A stretch of 53,530 nt of DNA from Ettlia oleoabundans (GCA_019693395.1 JAAMXP010000640.1:1-53530); one strand, 5' to 3'. Shown: positions 1 to 12,412, counted from the first letter of the stretch. Notes: generated from the letters alone by a model not told the origin. Translations and numbers: made by a program.

Positions 1-3000
1 GTAGAAGCTGTGGGGGGTGGGGGTGGGAGCAGGGTGAGGGCGTGGTGGGGGCAGCGCATCAAGAGCAGCCACGCTGACTCGCCATCTTTGATCATTGAAG
101 GGCCTCTGATGCATTGCACCCAGCAGATGTTGATGTTGCTGCCTGATGCCCTGCTGCAGTCTGGAATAAGGACCCATTACGCGGTAAACAAGGAGCAAGA
201 CCGGTGCTTTGCTTTGTTGCCATGTTGCCAAGATATATGTTGGCAGTGCTGCCCACCTCTCATCAAACACAGGGTCCCGCTTGTGTTGGTACGCCACCTT
301 GCCTCGCTCGGTGGTCTTGCTGACTTGTCCCACGCTCACTTTGACCTTGCTGCAGGTCAAGTATTGGGGGCAACAAGAGCATAGTCTTGATGGTTGTTGC
401 TTGGAAGCGAGAGGAACAAAGCACCATGGAACGCATCCCAAGCAAGGGGTGCAAATGGTGTAACGCCACACACGTGCATACGCATGTTGGCAAGGTCTGC
501 TGTCATGCATGCTTAAAGCAACAAGAATCGCCAAAGTGAGCCCTAGCCAGCCGTTCACGCACTAGTTTCGTGTGAATCCCGCCTGCGCCTTGCGGTTCAG
601 CCCCTCGGCACGCTCAAGGTGGATCGTCAGCACGCCGCTGCAAACGGGCGGGGGAGGTGTGTGTGTGTGTGAAGGGGGTGGGGGGTCCTTGATCAACAAA
701 TAACGCATTGTCAAAGTGTCAATAACTTGCTCTGTCTTTATATTTGCTAGGGAAGGACATGCAGCATCAGTTTAACGCAGATGAAACCTGCCATGCTCCG
801 CACACCTCTCCATCAGCGGCGCAGTGCTGACTGCTGGTTAGCCCCGCCCCGCCCCCCCACCCCCCCCCCCACCCCAGCACAACATCACACCCATCTCTAT
901 CATCCCCACCACACAGGTATATGTGTGCACATACCTCCTGAGCAGCTCAGGCACCCGTGAGACTCGGCTGAGGCGGCGCAGAATGGACACAATGCCGGGG
1001 CGCCCCGCTGACATGGCCGCCTCAACCTCCTGTGGTGTGAAGGGCGCATAGCTGACACGTATGTGCAGGGCACAGTCCTGGCCGGGACCGGGAGCAGACA
1101 CGCCCGGCACCAGCCCTGCCAGGCGGTTCAAGGCGGTGCTGGCACGGGTGAGGTTGTGGGGAGGCTGCTGGGTAGGGAGCTGGCACTGGGGGGAGGGCTG
1201 CGGCTGCCCTGAGGACAAAGGGGAGGGCTGCGGCTGCTCTGAGGACAAAGGGGAGGGCTGCGGCTGCTCGGAGGACAAACTCTCCTCACTGCCGCGCCTG
1301 CAGCAATCATTGGGGCATGCGCAGGTGCAGCCCTCAGTCAGGCGAATAAACAATCACACGTACTGACCACATGGAGCAAGCAGCCTGCAAGCTACGGCCC
1401 GAGCAGTCACATTATCAGTAAAAGGACCCCCAAACACCCTGGCACTTCAAAACATGATGATGCACTCCTTCCTCAGACAGCTTGGCAGGCAAACACCCAC
1501 CTCGACATCCCAATCCAGCTCCTTGCAGTGTCCTCCCTGTCTACCACGGCAGCCGAGTAACCGCCAGCTGTGAAGGAAGCTCCCTGCTGGAAAGAGCGAC
1601 CCCCCTGTCGCTTGGAGGGCTGCTGGCGGCGGCCCTTGTGGCGCCGCGAGTAGGGCCGCACCAGCGGCAGCCAGAGATCGGCCACGGCCCCTGGTGTGGT
1701 GTCCAGGCAGCTGAGGGGAAGCTGGGCCCGTCCTACCTCCTCATCAGGCAGCAGCGCATCTGCAAAATACATTTAAAAAACAACAAGATTACATAGAGGC
1801 GCGCAAGCATTGTATCAAGTACACAACTACAAGAAGATCATTATAACCATACTGCAGAGCCTTAGATCTTGCCCGCACACAGCAGTTGCCCCCCAATAAT
1901 AGGCATGGAGCGACAGGAGCTTGGACATCAATCCTTGCAGGTATATAGGTAACTAACCCGCTGCCGCCGCCGCCACCACCACCACCACCACTAATACTGT
2001 GGCAGGACAGCACATTCGCTGCCGCCCTGTCGTGCATGCTATGATATGCATGCTGTGCGTGTTAGCACCCACCCACCCGAGTCCAGCAGCACCAGTGTGA
2101 GTGACTGGTAGCGGGCTGTGTGCACGATGACGGTGAAATGCTCATGCCACAGCGGGCTCAGCGTACGCCCCCTCACACTGCTGGAAAACTGGGAGTCTTC
2201 ACGCACCCACAGCCTGCAAGAAGTGAGCTGATTATTGAAAAAATGGGATAGTACGAGCGCTGAAGTTAACGCCAACTCTAGCGACAACAATTCAGCGGCC
2301 CTCTCCGTTAAGCCTGCAAGCGGCTTGCAACGCTTAGGGCACGGGCGCACTTCATACTGCCGCGAGCAACAGACGACTTGGATGCAAATGTAGAAGCGAG
2401 GCACAAGCCTGCAGAAGAGATATTGTTTATCAATGTAGGTCAGGACGCACTTCACATAAGGGTCGGCCTTACTGCCCCAGAAGTCCATGCGAGGCACATT
2501 GGCCGCCTCTACCACCTCCACCTCCAGCAAGCCCTCAGGCTCCTGCAGCACACACAGATCATAGCACACTGCAAAGTCTTCATATGCCACGTGCTGGCCA
2601 ATAAAAAGCGGGGCTAAAATTTTCAGTGTTCAGTAGCGAAGTGGGTGCAGTGCAAGCAGAATGAGTTCAGTGTTCACCAAAGGCGGCATTCAGCTGGATG
2701 GATGGATGGATGGACAGGCCTGCACTGTGCAGTGGCATGCACCTAAGGGCAAACTTTGGAGGGCAAACCCAATTCCCACTGGGTGCTATGAATAACGCTG
2801 ACCTGGCGAGCAGCCATGGCCTCAGGTGCCCCCGGCAGCGGCAGGTCGTATCCCTCCGGGAAGAGGTAGGGGGCCAGCATGGAGGCACGGATGAAAGAGC
2901 TGCAGGGGATATGGGGCGTTGATGTGATGGAGGACAATGTTCAGGTGTTGGCAGAAACGTGATGGACACAGAATGGAGGTGCGGATGAGGGAGCTGCGTA

Positions 3001-5414
3001 TGCATCGCCCATGGGATGCGGAAAGCCAGTTGGCAACTTTGAATGCAGAAGCTGGGTGCATGGGGTTAATTATTGCGCGGGAATTGTGCGGGAATGTGTG
3101 GGGTTAGAAGGAGTGCAAGGTGGGGCACGGTGAGGTGGGCATAATGAGAAATGGTGCAAATTTATGCCTTAAAAAACGCAGAGGGTTGTCAGCAATAGTA
3201 ACGGTTGCGCGCATATGCTCGTGCAAACCAGTGCAAATAGGGGCGGGTGCTGTGACCAGCCTGAGCCTCACTTGAGCCAGGCCTCCACACCCGGCATCAC
3301 AAAGGGGTTGCCGCCAAACACACTCGTGTGATACGAAAAATCTGCAGCCAGCAACAGACCACAACATTGGAGCATGTGATGGCCGCTGCTCTGTATCACA
3401 CATCATGCTGCTGTTCAGAGCTAATTTGCTGCACCAGGCACAAGCCTTCACATGGTGATGATACACCAAGCAATGTTCAGAACCTTGGAGAGCTGCATGC
3501 TGCATGGCACTGATGTGCAGTTGAACACCTGGTGGTCCATGGGAAGCAGAATTACAGCCCCCCCCCCCATGCAACCACAAAGACAGGTATGCAGCACTCA
3601 CCTGGCGGGCCCAGCAGGGACAGGCGTGCAGCACCCAGCACCGGCAGCTGGTCCTGCATGGGGCCTAGCATGAGCCGCAGAGTGCCGCTCACCACCACCT
3701 GCCTCACGCCAATCTGCAGCAGGGGTGGTAGAGGCAGGCTGAACACTGCATCTGGAGCAGGGAAAGGCCAAACTTCCCTCAGCACCATAGTAGCCAGGCG
3801 GCATAGGTAGCAGATAAGGTTGAAGAAGGTCAGTTTCAATGAATATCAGGAGCACCCCATGAAACAAACAACGAGATACATCCTTTGAGTCTATATTCTC
3901 AGTTCTTGGCAAAGCTCACAGCTGGTAGAGTACGCACCTTGAGGAACATGGCGCGCGGAACCAGCTGGCGCACGTAGTGTAGTAAGCAGCCCCGGCCGCT
4001 GTGCTCCTCCTGCCCGCGACTGAACAGGTAAAATAGCAGCTTCACTGCAGGCAGCACGGCATGTTGAGCAGAAAAATCATGCAGCAGTGCACTTGCAACT
4101 AAGCAGGAAACGCTGCTGTGCCGTGCGCCTGCCCATCCGCCAATGTAGTAACTCATGCCTGGGCAGCAAGGGTAGAGAGCCCTCAAGTGCATTATTACAG
4201 CGTTCGTCCCCCTCCCCCCACTATACAACCACCCTCATTCCTCCTGCCCCCTACCCCACCCCACCAGCTCCAAACCCACCTTCCAGCTCACTTCGCCAAG
4301 AGAAGGAGCAGTCCAGCGCCAGTTGCCGCTGTCTCACGTAGCCCGGCTGGGCCACCACTCGTACAGCAGTGATGCGCGGTGGCGTTTGCCCGAGATACAT
4401 GCCTTGCACCTGCATATGGCGCAGGAACTTGGTTGAATTAGGGACTAACATGCATCGTAAGATCACCCTTGCAATGAACCTTCTGTACAGCACACTTTGC
4501 ACGATGCAAAAGTGTTGATCAACGTGAGGATGCTGAAGGTAATCAAGGGGAGATCCTGCGGCCACACTACCCAAGGGTCCCAGGGTTGTGGCTGCATACT
4601 GGCGTGACGTCCAAGGTTGTGCAGTGGGCCTAGCTGGCAGCCACCCACCGCCACTCGCGAGGTCACCATCCACCTTGGTCGCCACACCGCCGAGCTGTTG
4701 AGCAGCTCCTCAAGCCGCCCACCCCGTGTGGCAAATCGCTCCGCTGCGTCAGATGACAACATTTGAGGCAGACAGAAGCACACCTGGATGCCTGCAACGA
4801 ATGCCAGCCACGTACAAGAGAGCACCCACGTTCCTCGTGCACCCCACCACTTTGGTAAGAGGTGTTGATCTTTAATGTGCATGAAGATACCTGCCATGCT
4901 AAGCTGCGGCCAGGCACCCCGCAGCACGGCGTTGAGCCACTCGGGTTGCCGGACAGTTTGTGGATCTGCCAGCCAAGATGGGAGGCTATCTTGGAACAAG
5001 CGTCGCAGGGCTGCCTCGTCCCATTCATTCTCTGCAACAGCCTGCAGTTGTGACGGGTGCTTCTTCTTTAAGTGCAGCATCGGCCATTTCATCGACCAAT
5101 TGATTCGTAACTTTCAACAGACTGGAAGTATGCTCTATTGACATGTGCCATTAAGCTGGACTACCCTCCCGTATGAAGCTGCTACTTGTCCTCCTATCCC
5201 CCACCTGCAGATGCCGGTGCCGCTCTCTGTGCCGCCGTGCCGCATCGCTGCTCAAGGCCCAGGCTGCGGTGGCCAGGAAGCAACCTAAGAGCAGCCAAGC
5301 CGCTGCAGCTGCCCCATAGGGAACGCTCGACTGCGGGCAGCCGCAGCAAGCGGGGGCTAAGCAGGCGGGCCCGGTCTGGGCGCCATCGAGTTGGGAAGCC
5401 TTGGACAATCTCAT
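1..5414 (-). CDS. SMP- and C2-domain protein, extended-synaptotagmin type (C-terminus beyond left edge)
   Basis: Probable lipid-transfer tether at ER-plasma membrane (or ER-plastid) contacts. Exons read on minus: 5414-5205, 5041-4891, 4743-4667, 4409-4280, 4044-3938, 3713-3602, 3341-3272, 2899-2803, 2593-2451, 2213-2077, 1759-1501, 1297-935, 637-563, 349-257, 7-1; all phases close, giving about 677 residues in the window. Residues 33-54 form one hydrophobic anchor. An SMP domain follows (about 90-320), with EWLNAVLRGAWPQLSM, LGQTPPRITAVRVV, VSGTLRLMLGPM and FGGNPFVMPGVEAWL. C2A (about 335-455) keeps the acidic calcium loops (MDFWGSKADPYVK, DSDALLPDEE). A Ser/Pro/Gln linker holds a threefold repeat. 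C2B begins at GVLTIHLERAEGLNRK and lacks the first-loop acids, so it is probably calcium-independent. The gene continues left. Known of the family: SMP domains carry lipids. Inferred: the site in the cell. The start is the first ATG in frame with the anchor; an upstream exon is not excluded. Confidence 0.88.
1191..1280 (-). repeat. 30-bp coding tandem repeat, three copies
   Basis: Units at 1191-1220, 1221-1250 and 1251-1280 differ by one or two bases. On the minus strand each encodes LSSEQPQPSP (the last unit LSSGQPQPSP). They lie in the linker between C2A and C2B of the SMP/C2 gene. The length is a multiple of three, so copy number could vary without a frameshift. Confidence 0.9.
2881..2998. 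repeat. Degenerate duplication of an exon start
   Basis: The 24 bases at 2881-2904, which carry the acceptor and first codons of SMP/C2 exon 8, recur at 2975-2998 with a few changes, about 94 bp upstream in gene direction and inside the intron. The copy keeps a CAG acceptor and would read SLIRTSI beside the real SFIRASM. It looks like a fossil or unused alternative exon start. Confidence 0.6.
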
Positions 5415-5775
5415 ACGGCGAAAATATCACACGGGCGTTGATCACAGCCATTCCCGTAAGGAATTCAAGGTACAGAAATACATACGCGGTACAGGGCAGC
5501 ACTAGCATCAAGTACGCGGGGGAGGGGCACCCAAATGCCAGTGAATGTCCGACACAGCCCGATAACCTAGTCCAATGTTGGTAGCTGGCGAACGAGCAGT
5601 CAGTGGCGTGTTCCCAGCCCTCCTTCTGGTTTGGCCCAGGTTGGGTGATGCAAATGGTGTCTCGTTCACAGGCCAAATGGTCATAAGAATGCTAAAATTT
5701 GGAATTCATTTACAAGAGTTCAGATGAGGTACTGCACTGCACACACAACACGGGCACAGCAGCCAAATTTGCCAC
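5415..5775. other. Tandem spacer between two minus-strand genes
   Basis: It holds the 3' UTR of the alpha/beta hydrolase and the presumed promoter and 5' leader of the SMP/C2 gene. Apart from a TGTAA on minus at 5714-5710 I see no coding exon, repeat or clear promoter box. Confidence 0.5.
5710..5714 (-). terminator. Candidate polyadenylation signal TGTAA (hydrolase)
   Basis: TGTAA on minus lies 62 nt past the hydrolase stop. The pentamer is the known green-algal poly(A) signal and the spacing is usual. Confidence 0.55.
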
Positions 5776-8700
5776 CTATGCCGCCACTGCCGGTGTCACC
5801 GCCGCCACCTGCCGCACAAAGTCAGCCAGCAATGTGTTGAGCTGCTGCGGGCACTCGTCCATTGGCACGTGGCCCACACCCTGCAGCGGCCGCAGCGTGA
5901 TGTGCGTGGGCGGTCAGGTGAGATGGGGGGTAGGCGGCAGCAAACAGCACAACCACAGCACATGTGTGTTGAGGTTAAGCAGCCGTTGAACCAACCAACG
6001 CTGAAGAACGTCCAGGACACACAGGACATCTCAATTGCCATCCAATGCCATCCCATCACCACCACCACTGGCGCCACCACCACCGCCATACATGCATGCA
6101 GTTGCATGGCAGCCAGCAACAAAACTGGCTGCTCCTGCTAACCTGCAGCTCTATGAACTGGGTGCTGCCGCTTGGCCGCTGCTCCAGCAGCTTGGACAGC
6201 TGGTGGGCATTGCGGGTCAAGGAGCCATCATTGCTGCCCTGCAGCAGCCACGGCAAAAGTCATGAGCGCCTAAATAGGAGGTACATCCTGGCTCCCAAGA
6301 AAGTTCGCTGATAAAACTGCGCATACTGGCACCCTTGCTCTCCCAACCCTTGGGTTTCCAGCAAAGGGCAGCAGAAATGGAGGGGTCAGTATGCGTGTTG
6401 GTGCATGGTATGCCCGATCCAGGATTCCAGCAAAGGGCAGCAACAGGAGGGGTAATTATGCGTCTTGGTGAGTAGTAGATGAGCAGCACCAAGGCGCAGC
6501 CAGGCTCAGCACAGCAGCTACAGCAGCGCCACAAATATCACCGCAAGCATGCTTGCACGCACAAGCACCACCAGCTGTAGCGGCAGCACCAGGCGGCAAA
6601 CCCTGCAGATTTGCACACCACCCCTTCGCGCCAGCCAGCATGCGTGCCTGCACCAGCAGCACTGGGTGCTTGAGGGTGTCATAGTCATATGAGGGTGGTA
6701 TTGAGAAGGCCCTCAGGTTGAGCAGCGTGCCTCGATCCCAGTTGTCTGCCTGCAGCGGCTTGAGGTAGCCTTCAATCACATCCTGCATTTAAGGGGGTGG
6801 GTGGGTGGGTGGAGTGGCGGCCGGAGCTCAAAAGAATGCGCGAAAGGGAACTCTGAGAAAAACATGAATCTGAGAGAGAGTCTCAAGCGGCATGGAAGGA
6901 AAGAGCGTGGAATGACCAGTACGGTGCCACATCATGGCCACAGCGTGCTTGCCTGCGGCACGTTTGATTCGTCCGACAGCACACCCAGCTTGCCCGCTGC
7001 CACCTCGTCACGCCGCCGCAGAATCTGACGCCGCACATACCTGCAGATAATCATCAGTTTGTTTGTGAGCGGGTGTTGAGGGCGGCGCGGGGGTGGGGGC
7101 CGGGGGGCATTGCGTGTGCGTGTGCGTGTGCGTGTGCGTGCGCGCGTGTGTGTGTGCGCGTGCGTGTGTGTGTGCGCGGGGGGTGGGGGCACGCGCAAGG
7201 GGCACTCGTGGGGACATGCAGGAATCACGGTTCCAGCGGCAGTTGTGTGGTGCATGCGGTGCACTGTGAAATGTGCACACTCATTTCAAAACAAGCACTT
7301 CTTGCCTGCGCACAGCTGGGATAAAGCTGGGATAAGACAAAGGCCATGTCCCTCCCTTCTACCAGCAAACCCACAATTCCATTAAAAACAACAAAGTAGA
7401 TGAGGCTGCGTTTGTGCCAAGCACCCACCTAGCAGCCACACTTCCAGTTCAGGGCCGGTTCATAGCAAGCCCTGCATGTGTTTGTCTTAAATGCCCACCA
7501 CCACCCACGAACCCAAAAGAACAGGCAACACGGCTTCCATGCCACCTGCTCACCTCAGCCCCAGTGTGTCATTAGCCAGCAACCCACGGGTTAGCAGAAG
7601 GCGAAGCTGCTGGCCCAGGTTGGCCCGCCTTGCAAAGCCCTGATCGGGGGTGGTGGGCAGTGCGGGAGCCACAAAGCCCAGGCCTGAACAGAAAGAAAAC
7701 AGGAGGTGCATACCGCAAGGTGTTAAGTGGGGGCGTGCGAAGTGGCTGCGTGCCCGCGCACTGTAGGCTATGAAAGGGTTAATCAAGGAAGACAGCATTT
7801 CCACCAGGGCACCAGCACAATACTGCAAGCAGAGCAACAGCAGGGGCGGCAGCCAGCGATGCAGCGGTGGCAGCACACTAGCTGAGGCAATGGTCGCATA
7901 ACCAAAGATGGGCCCCTAAACTGTTGCAGCGGTGCACAATCCAAACAGGTGAAGCTGGAGAAGCCAAAGTAACGTGGCAACTCAACCTTCAGCAACCTGC
8001 TAAATCAACCTCACATCATCAGGAAACAAACACAAGGCCTGGCACGCCACCTGCAATGCGCCAGGGCTGCAGCAGCGCCAGCTCCATGCACACCAGGGCC
8101 CCCGCGGAGTGTCCCACCGCCACAACCGAGCGCGCCCCCAGGGCATCCAGCAGGCCAGCCGCCAGCCTAGCGCTGCCCTCAGGGCGGTACGGGTTGTACT
8201 GCAGGCGCTGCCCCTTACCGCCCCAGCTCAGCGGGCGCTCGGCTAGCCCAAAGGGCGGCCGGTCGAAGGCAATGACTCTGCAGATTTTTGAACAGACTCT
8301 TCAAAACTAGATCCATATGTATACGTGTAACTATGACTATAGTAACTGCAGGCTGCAAGGCGTTAAAAGGGTACATGGCGGCTGTTGATAAAAAATGTTG
8401 CCCGACAGTCAATGACCTGCACAGCTTACGTAATAAGTGCCAAGGCATGTGTCCCACCTGCATCCTGTTCTGTCCGCCACTGCCTGCATCGTGTCCCGCC
8501 AGCTGAACACGCTGCCATTGTAGCCGTGCATCAGCAGCACCGCTGGTCGCTGCTGCCACTGCCCGGTGCTGCCGCTGCTGCTGCTGGCACCTTGGGCTCC
8601 TGTTGATACTGCTGCTGCCCCTCCTCCTGCTGCTGGTGGTCCAACAGGGTCAACAGCGGAAGATGGGAAGCACTGCTTGTAGTGCAGGGTCACACCATCA

Positions 8701-9020
8701 ACTTTCAGAAACTTGCTGCCCGGCTCTGCCAGCTCCCGAGGAGGGCGGGTGACGGGCGGCGGCTCTCTGGAACCTGTGTCGTCAGACACCAACGGCAGAA
8801 CCAAGTCTGACAGCCACCCCCCCCAGACCTCACGACGTGCTTGGTCCAGCAACACACGCACGAGTCCCCGCTTCTTGCTGTGACGACTTGTTGGCGGCAG
8901 CGGTGACTGCACCGCAGCTACCGTCGCCATAGAGGGTCGGCGCCTGGCCAATGTGGATGACGCTGCCAGGCGTTGGGAGTGCAGCCGACTGCTGGGGGGC
9001 CTGACAGCATAGTTTGCCAT
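5776..9020 (-). CDS. Alpha/beta hydrolase fold protein, probably organelle-targeted
   Basis: Seven exons on minus (9020-8458, 8277-8051, 7683-7554, 7040-7004, 6782-6648, 6238-6143, 5880-5776) give 430 residues in frame. The nucleophile elbow is GHSAG (SVVAVGHSAGA), the acid lies in LLVQGSNDGSLT and the histidine in GVGHVPMDE, so the triad is complete and spaced as in the family. LLMHGYNGSVFSW forms the HG oxyanion region and FDRPPFGLAERP follows it. The first 60 residues are rich in Arg, Ser and Ala, like a plastid or mitochondrial transit peptide. The substrate cannot be told; plant relatives are described only as hydrolases. Intron 5 seems to start with GC (CAG|GCACGC), since using the upstream GT would delete VQ from the conserved VLLVQG strand. 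The fourth exon's donor is the least certain. It starts 201 bp from the divergent oxidase gene. Confidence 0.88.
6355..6470. repeat. Imperfect tandem duplication in a hydrolase intron
   Basis: Segments 6355-6403 and 6424-6470 share TTCCAGCAAAGGGCAGCA, GGAGGGGT and a TATGCGT.TTGGTG tail, about 69 bp apart. Both lie within intron 5 and have no coding role that I can see. Confidence 0.7.
7111..7178. repeat. GT/GC microsatellite
   Basis: About 68 bp of TGCG and TG units on plus (CGCA/CA on minus) within intron 4 of the hydrolase gene. It is likely to vary in length between strains. Reading it as protein gives only Arg-Val/Ala-Cys runs, which are artefacts. Confidence 0.9.
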
Positions 9021-9221
9021 CTGTAAGCGAGGAAAAGGTTGGAAGGCACTGGACAGTCACCAGCACACCACCACCGAGCCTATGGGCATTGAAAGATACT
9101 CTGATTAGTTTTAACACCCCGAATACGGGCAAAGCTGTGGTTTCGAGTCCGGCTCTCGTTGAAGGTGTGGCCGCACTAGGTGGCCTTGCCAGCTGGCATT
9201 TTTGATGACGTGCTTCGCAAA
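9021..9221. promoter_or_regulatory. Short divergent spacer, candidate two-way promoter
   Basis: Only 201 bp separate the start codons of the hydrolase (minus) and the D-amino-acid oxidase (plus). Both 5' leaders and both core promoters must fit here unless the oxidase starts upstream. No TATA box is evident. Confidence 0.5.
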
Positions 9222-12115
9222 ATGTTCTGGACAGGCAGCCGTGACCTGATCCGGCGCAACAGCATGTACCTGACCGCAATATCAAGCAGCGTACCGTGCA
9301 AAAGAAAGGGTTGGAAGGCGGGCCTTGGGCAGAGTCCCAGCGTGCCCAAGCGGCACTTGACTGCCGGTCAACATCAGCAGCGTCCAACCGATGTGCCATC
9401 CAGCCGGCGCCATCGTGAAAGGGTCGGCCCGGTGGTCACCGCCGCCATCGGCGATGGCACCGCCGCTACAGCTGATGGCAAAGTGTGCGTGCTTGGCGCC
9501 GGCGTGGTGGGCCTAACCTCCGCGCTGCGTATCAAGGAAGCGATGCCCAAGTTGCAGGTTACCGTTGTGGCGGAGAAGTTCAATGAACAGGTGTGTGGCA
9601 TTGAAGCCAGCAGGAAGGGCTGTGCCTTGCACTGCTTCTTTTCGCTTGATGCAGCCTACCACATTCTCCTATACGCATCCTGTACTAATTTGCAGACCAC
9701 GTCCAACGGTGCGGCAGGCCTGTGGAAACCCTACACGCTGGTGAGCATGCTGCAACCTCAATCAACAACAGTGCTGCAGCACCATTCTGCTGGCAACTTG
9801 CCGCTCATACAAAGCTGAGGCATGCATGGTGCTGCCTCCATGCCTGCTGTCCTGCCCGGCATCTCTGCAGGGGAACACGCCGCCGGACCTGGTAAACCGC
9901 TGGGGCAAGGAGACGTTTGACCACTACATGGCGCTCTACCAGTCCCCTGAAGCACCAGAGGCGGGTAGGTCTAATAACCTCCGTTAAATCAACCAGGGTC
10001 TCCATCAGTTACCAACAGCAACCGCCAGCCCAGCCCTGTAACTGCCGGATCCTGCACCCACATCGACACTGCTGCTGCTGCCGCAACCAGCTTGTGCCCC
10101 CGTTTCCCAACCTTGACTTCCTTGCCCTTGGTCATCTACCACATAACCAGGCACCATCCTCACCTCCGCCTACCAGCTGTTCAAGCAGCCAGTGCCCGAC
10201 CCTGACTGGGCGCCCATAGTGCCACACTTTCGCCACCTCAGCCAGCGGGAGCGGGCGGTGTATGATGTGGAGGGCACCCACACACACGGCTGGTTTTACA
10301 CAACCATAATCACGTGAGACGGGAAATGAACATGGTGGTGCTGTGGTTAATGGGGGTTACTGTGTGTGTAGGTGGTGGAAAGGGCCAGGGCAGCAGCGGC
10401 TTTTGTCTTGGAGATGTGATGTGTGAGCACCAGCTATGGGTGGGGGACCGATTTGGGTGAGCGCCTGGTCCGCATGTACATCTTTCTGGCTGCCTTATGC
10501 AGCCCGCTTGATTCATGACAAGACTTGGAGATGTCTGCTTGTGCAGCGAGGGTCGACTGTACCTGAATTGGCTCACAAAGCGGCTGACAGCTGCGGGCGG
10601 GCGCCTGATGGCTCAGAGGGTGCAGTCACTTGCTGAGCTGGCTGACTATGATGTGGTAGTCAACTGCTCCGGTAGGCGCCCCTTGCTTCCACCCAGTCCT
10701 GGTGGCTATTCAATATGTTGTTGCGATGTGGCTGCAGTTTTGTGCAGTTGTCGCTCAACAAAGCTTTTACCTATTCTCGCTCTGTCTATCCAGTAGAATA
10801 TTCCCAACTGGCTGCACTGTGTGTGCAAGTTCCATTACCCGACAGACTTGTGCTTGGCGTGCCCCCCTGGTACATGTGTGATGTTTGGCATACCATGAAT
10901 GGCTGCTCTGTGTCATCTTTGACCTGCTGAGCATGCTGTGGTCAGTACTGCCTGCAGGGCTTGGGGCCAGGGATTTGTTTGAGGACGACAGCATGTACCC
11001 AGTGCGGGGACACGTGGTGCGAGTGAGGGCGCCCTGGGTGCGTCGCTGCATCCTATCGTTGACTCTGACTCTGTTGCTACACTTCTCCTACACATGGCCT
11101 TTTGCTACCTTGGGTGTTTTTGCCGCTTGCAAGCATCTGTCAGCAATGTGAAGCCGCCATGCCAGGGCAGTGCCCGCCATCATCATTCATCTCAAAGCAT
11201 GCTTCACGGTTCCCAGCACTGGCCACATGTTGCGCCCCCATGCGTTGCAGGTACGGCATTACGTGAACGGCGCAACTGGCACCGACCGTGACTGTTACAT
11301 CATTCCTAACACTGGTGCGTGCACACAGTGTTATGCACTACTGGGAGTAGCTGTGGCTCTTGGGCTGCAGGCGACTTAATAACGATCTGGGCACAGGCTG
11401 TAAGGGAGCGCAGTGCCCGGGCTGCTCCCCATCACAGGCCCTCTCAACAAGCTGCAAGTCGGACACGTCATGGTGCCGACAAGGTCATCGCTCGCTCCTT
11501 CCACCTGTCCTTGCTGCACCGCTCTGCCACGACTGCTTTGTTCATGCCGGTTACCACCTTCCCCTTCAGACACTGTGGTGCTGGGGGGCACGCTGGGAAA
11601 GGGCGACTACGACACAAACCCGCGTGAGGAGGACAGGAGGGGGATCTTGGAGCGCGCCTATCGGGTGCTTCCCAGTCTGCGGGCGGCGAAAGTGGTGTCT
11701 GAATGGGTGAGTGATATGTAAAAGATAACGCCAGTGGTGGTTATCACGCGGCCGACAGAGCCTCCAGCCATGTGTGGGATAGACCTAACCAAGGCAAGTT
11801 GGGCTTGGTTATCGTCGCCGCCTCCTTGTTGCCACATTGGTGCCGCAGGTGGGTCTGAGACCAGGGCGCCCCTCTGTGCGTCTAGAGCTGGAGCATGTGC
11901 CACTCAACCAGCTACCAAGTAGCAGCGGCAGCAGCAATGGTGGTGGTGGTAACAGCAGCACCAGCAGCAGCAATTCTGCTAAAAGGAGCAGCAGAGGCAG
12001 CGACAGCAAGAGCAGCCTACCGGTGGTGCACAACTACGGGCATGGCGGCGCGGGACTGACGCTGGCCTGGGGTTGTGCCGCTGATGCCAGGCAGCTGGTG
12101 CAGCAAGTCTTATAA
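9222..12115 (+). CDS. DAO: D-amino-acid oxidase (FAD flavoenzyme)
   Basis: Oxidises D-amino acids to 2-oxo acids, ammonia and hydrogen peroxide. Nine exons (9222-9590, 9696-9740, 9871-9964, 10151-10313, 10547-10671, 10958-11037, 11251-11314, 11570-11706, 11849-12115) give 447 residues. The FAD Rossmann motif GAGVVGL is at 92-98, followed by [54 protein letters not shown] (substrate-carboxylate Arg) and the signature [15 protein letters not shown]. One active-site tyrosine is kept (CYIIPN); the second seems missing because that loop is short. A Ser/Gly/Asn-rich insert of about 40 residues precedes HNYGHGG. The C-terminus LVQQVL is not a standard peroxisomal signal. An extension of about 86 residues before the Rossmann fold could be a transit peptide; the ATG at 9264 is an alternative start. 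D-aspartate oxidase is the close alternative. Confidence 0.92.
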
Positions 12116-12412
12116 AGTAATTATTATTGCGGCAATGACTGAGGGATGCCTGACGTGCCTGTTGTGCAGTACTTGTGACCTTGGATGTAGTGTATAGTGG
12201 TGTGTAGTGTGTAGTGTGCAAGGCACGACAGCAATACATCCGGGTTCAAGCAAAGGTTGCCCAAACCCGCGGATCGCTGCCCTCCAAGGTTGATCACTCT
12301 TGAGGCAGAAAGCCACGTTGAGCTGACGCACCTAGGGGGGAATAAGCGACGTCGCCTAACTGCACGTAACCGTGCAGCGGGTTTGAGCGCACAGGCAGTT
12401 CATATAGATATA

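Noticed and set aside
7073..7385. Arg/Val and Cys/Val repeat proteins on both strands
   Set aside because: They are translations of a GT/GC microsatellite in an intron.
9130..9170. TTCGAGTCC, like a tRNA T-loop
   Set aside because: The flanking stems do not pair and no D-arm or acceptor stem can be built around it.
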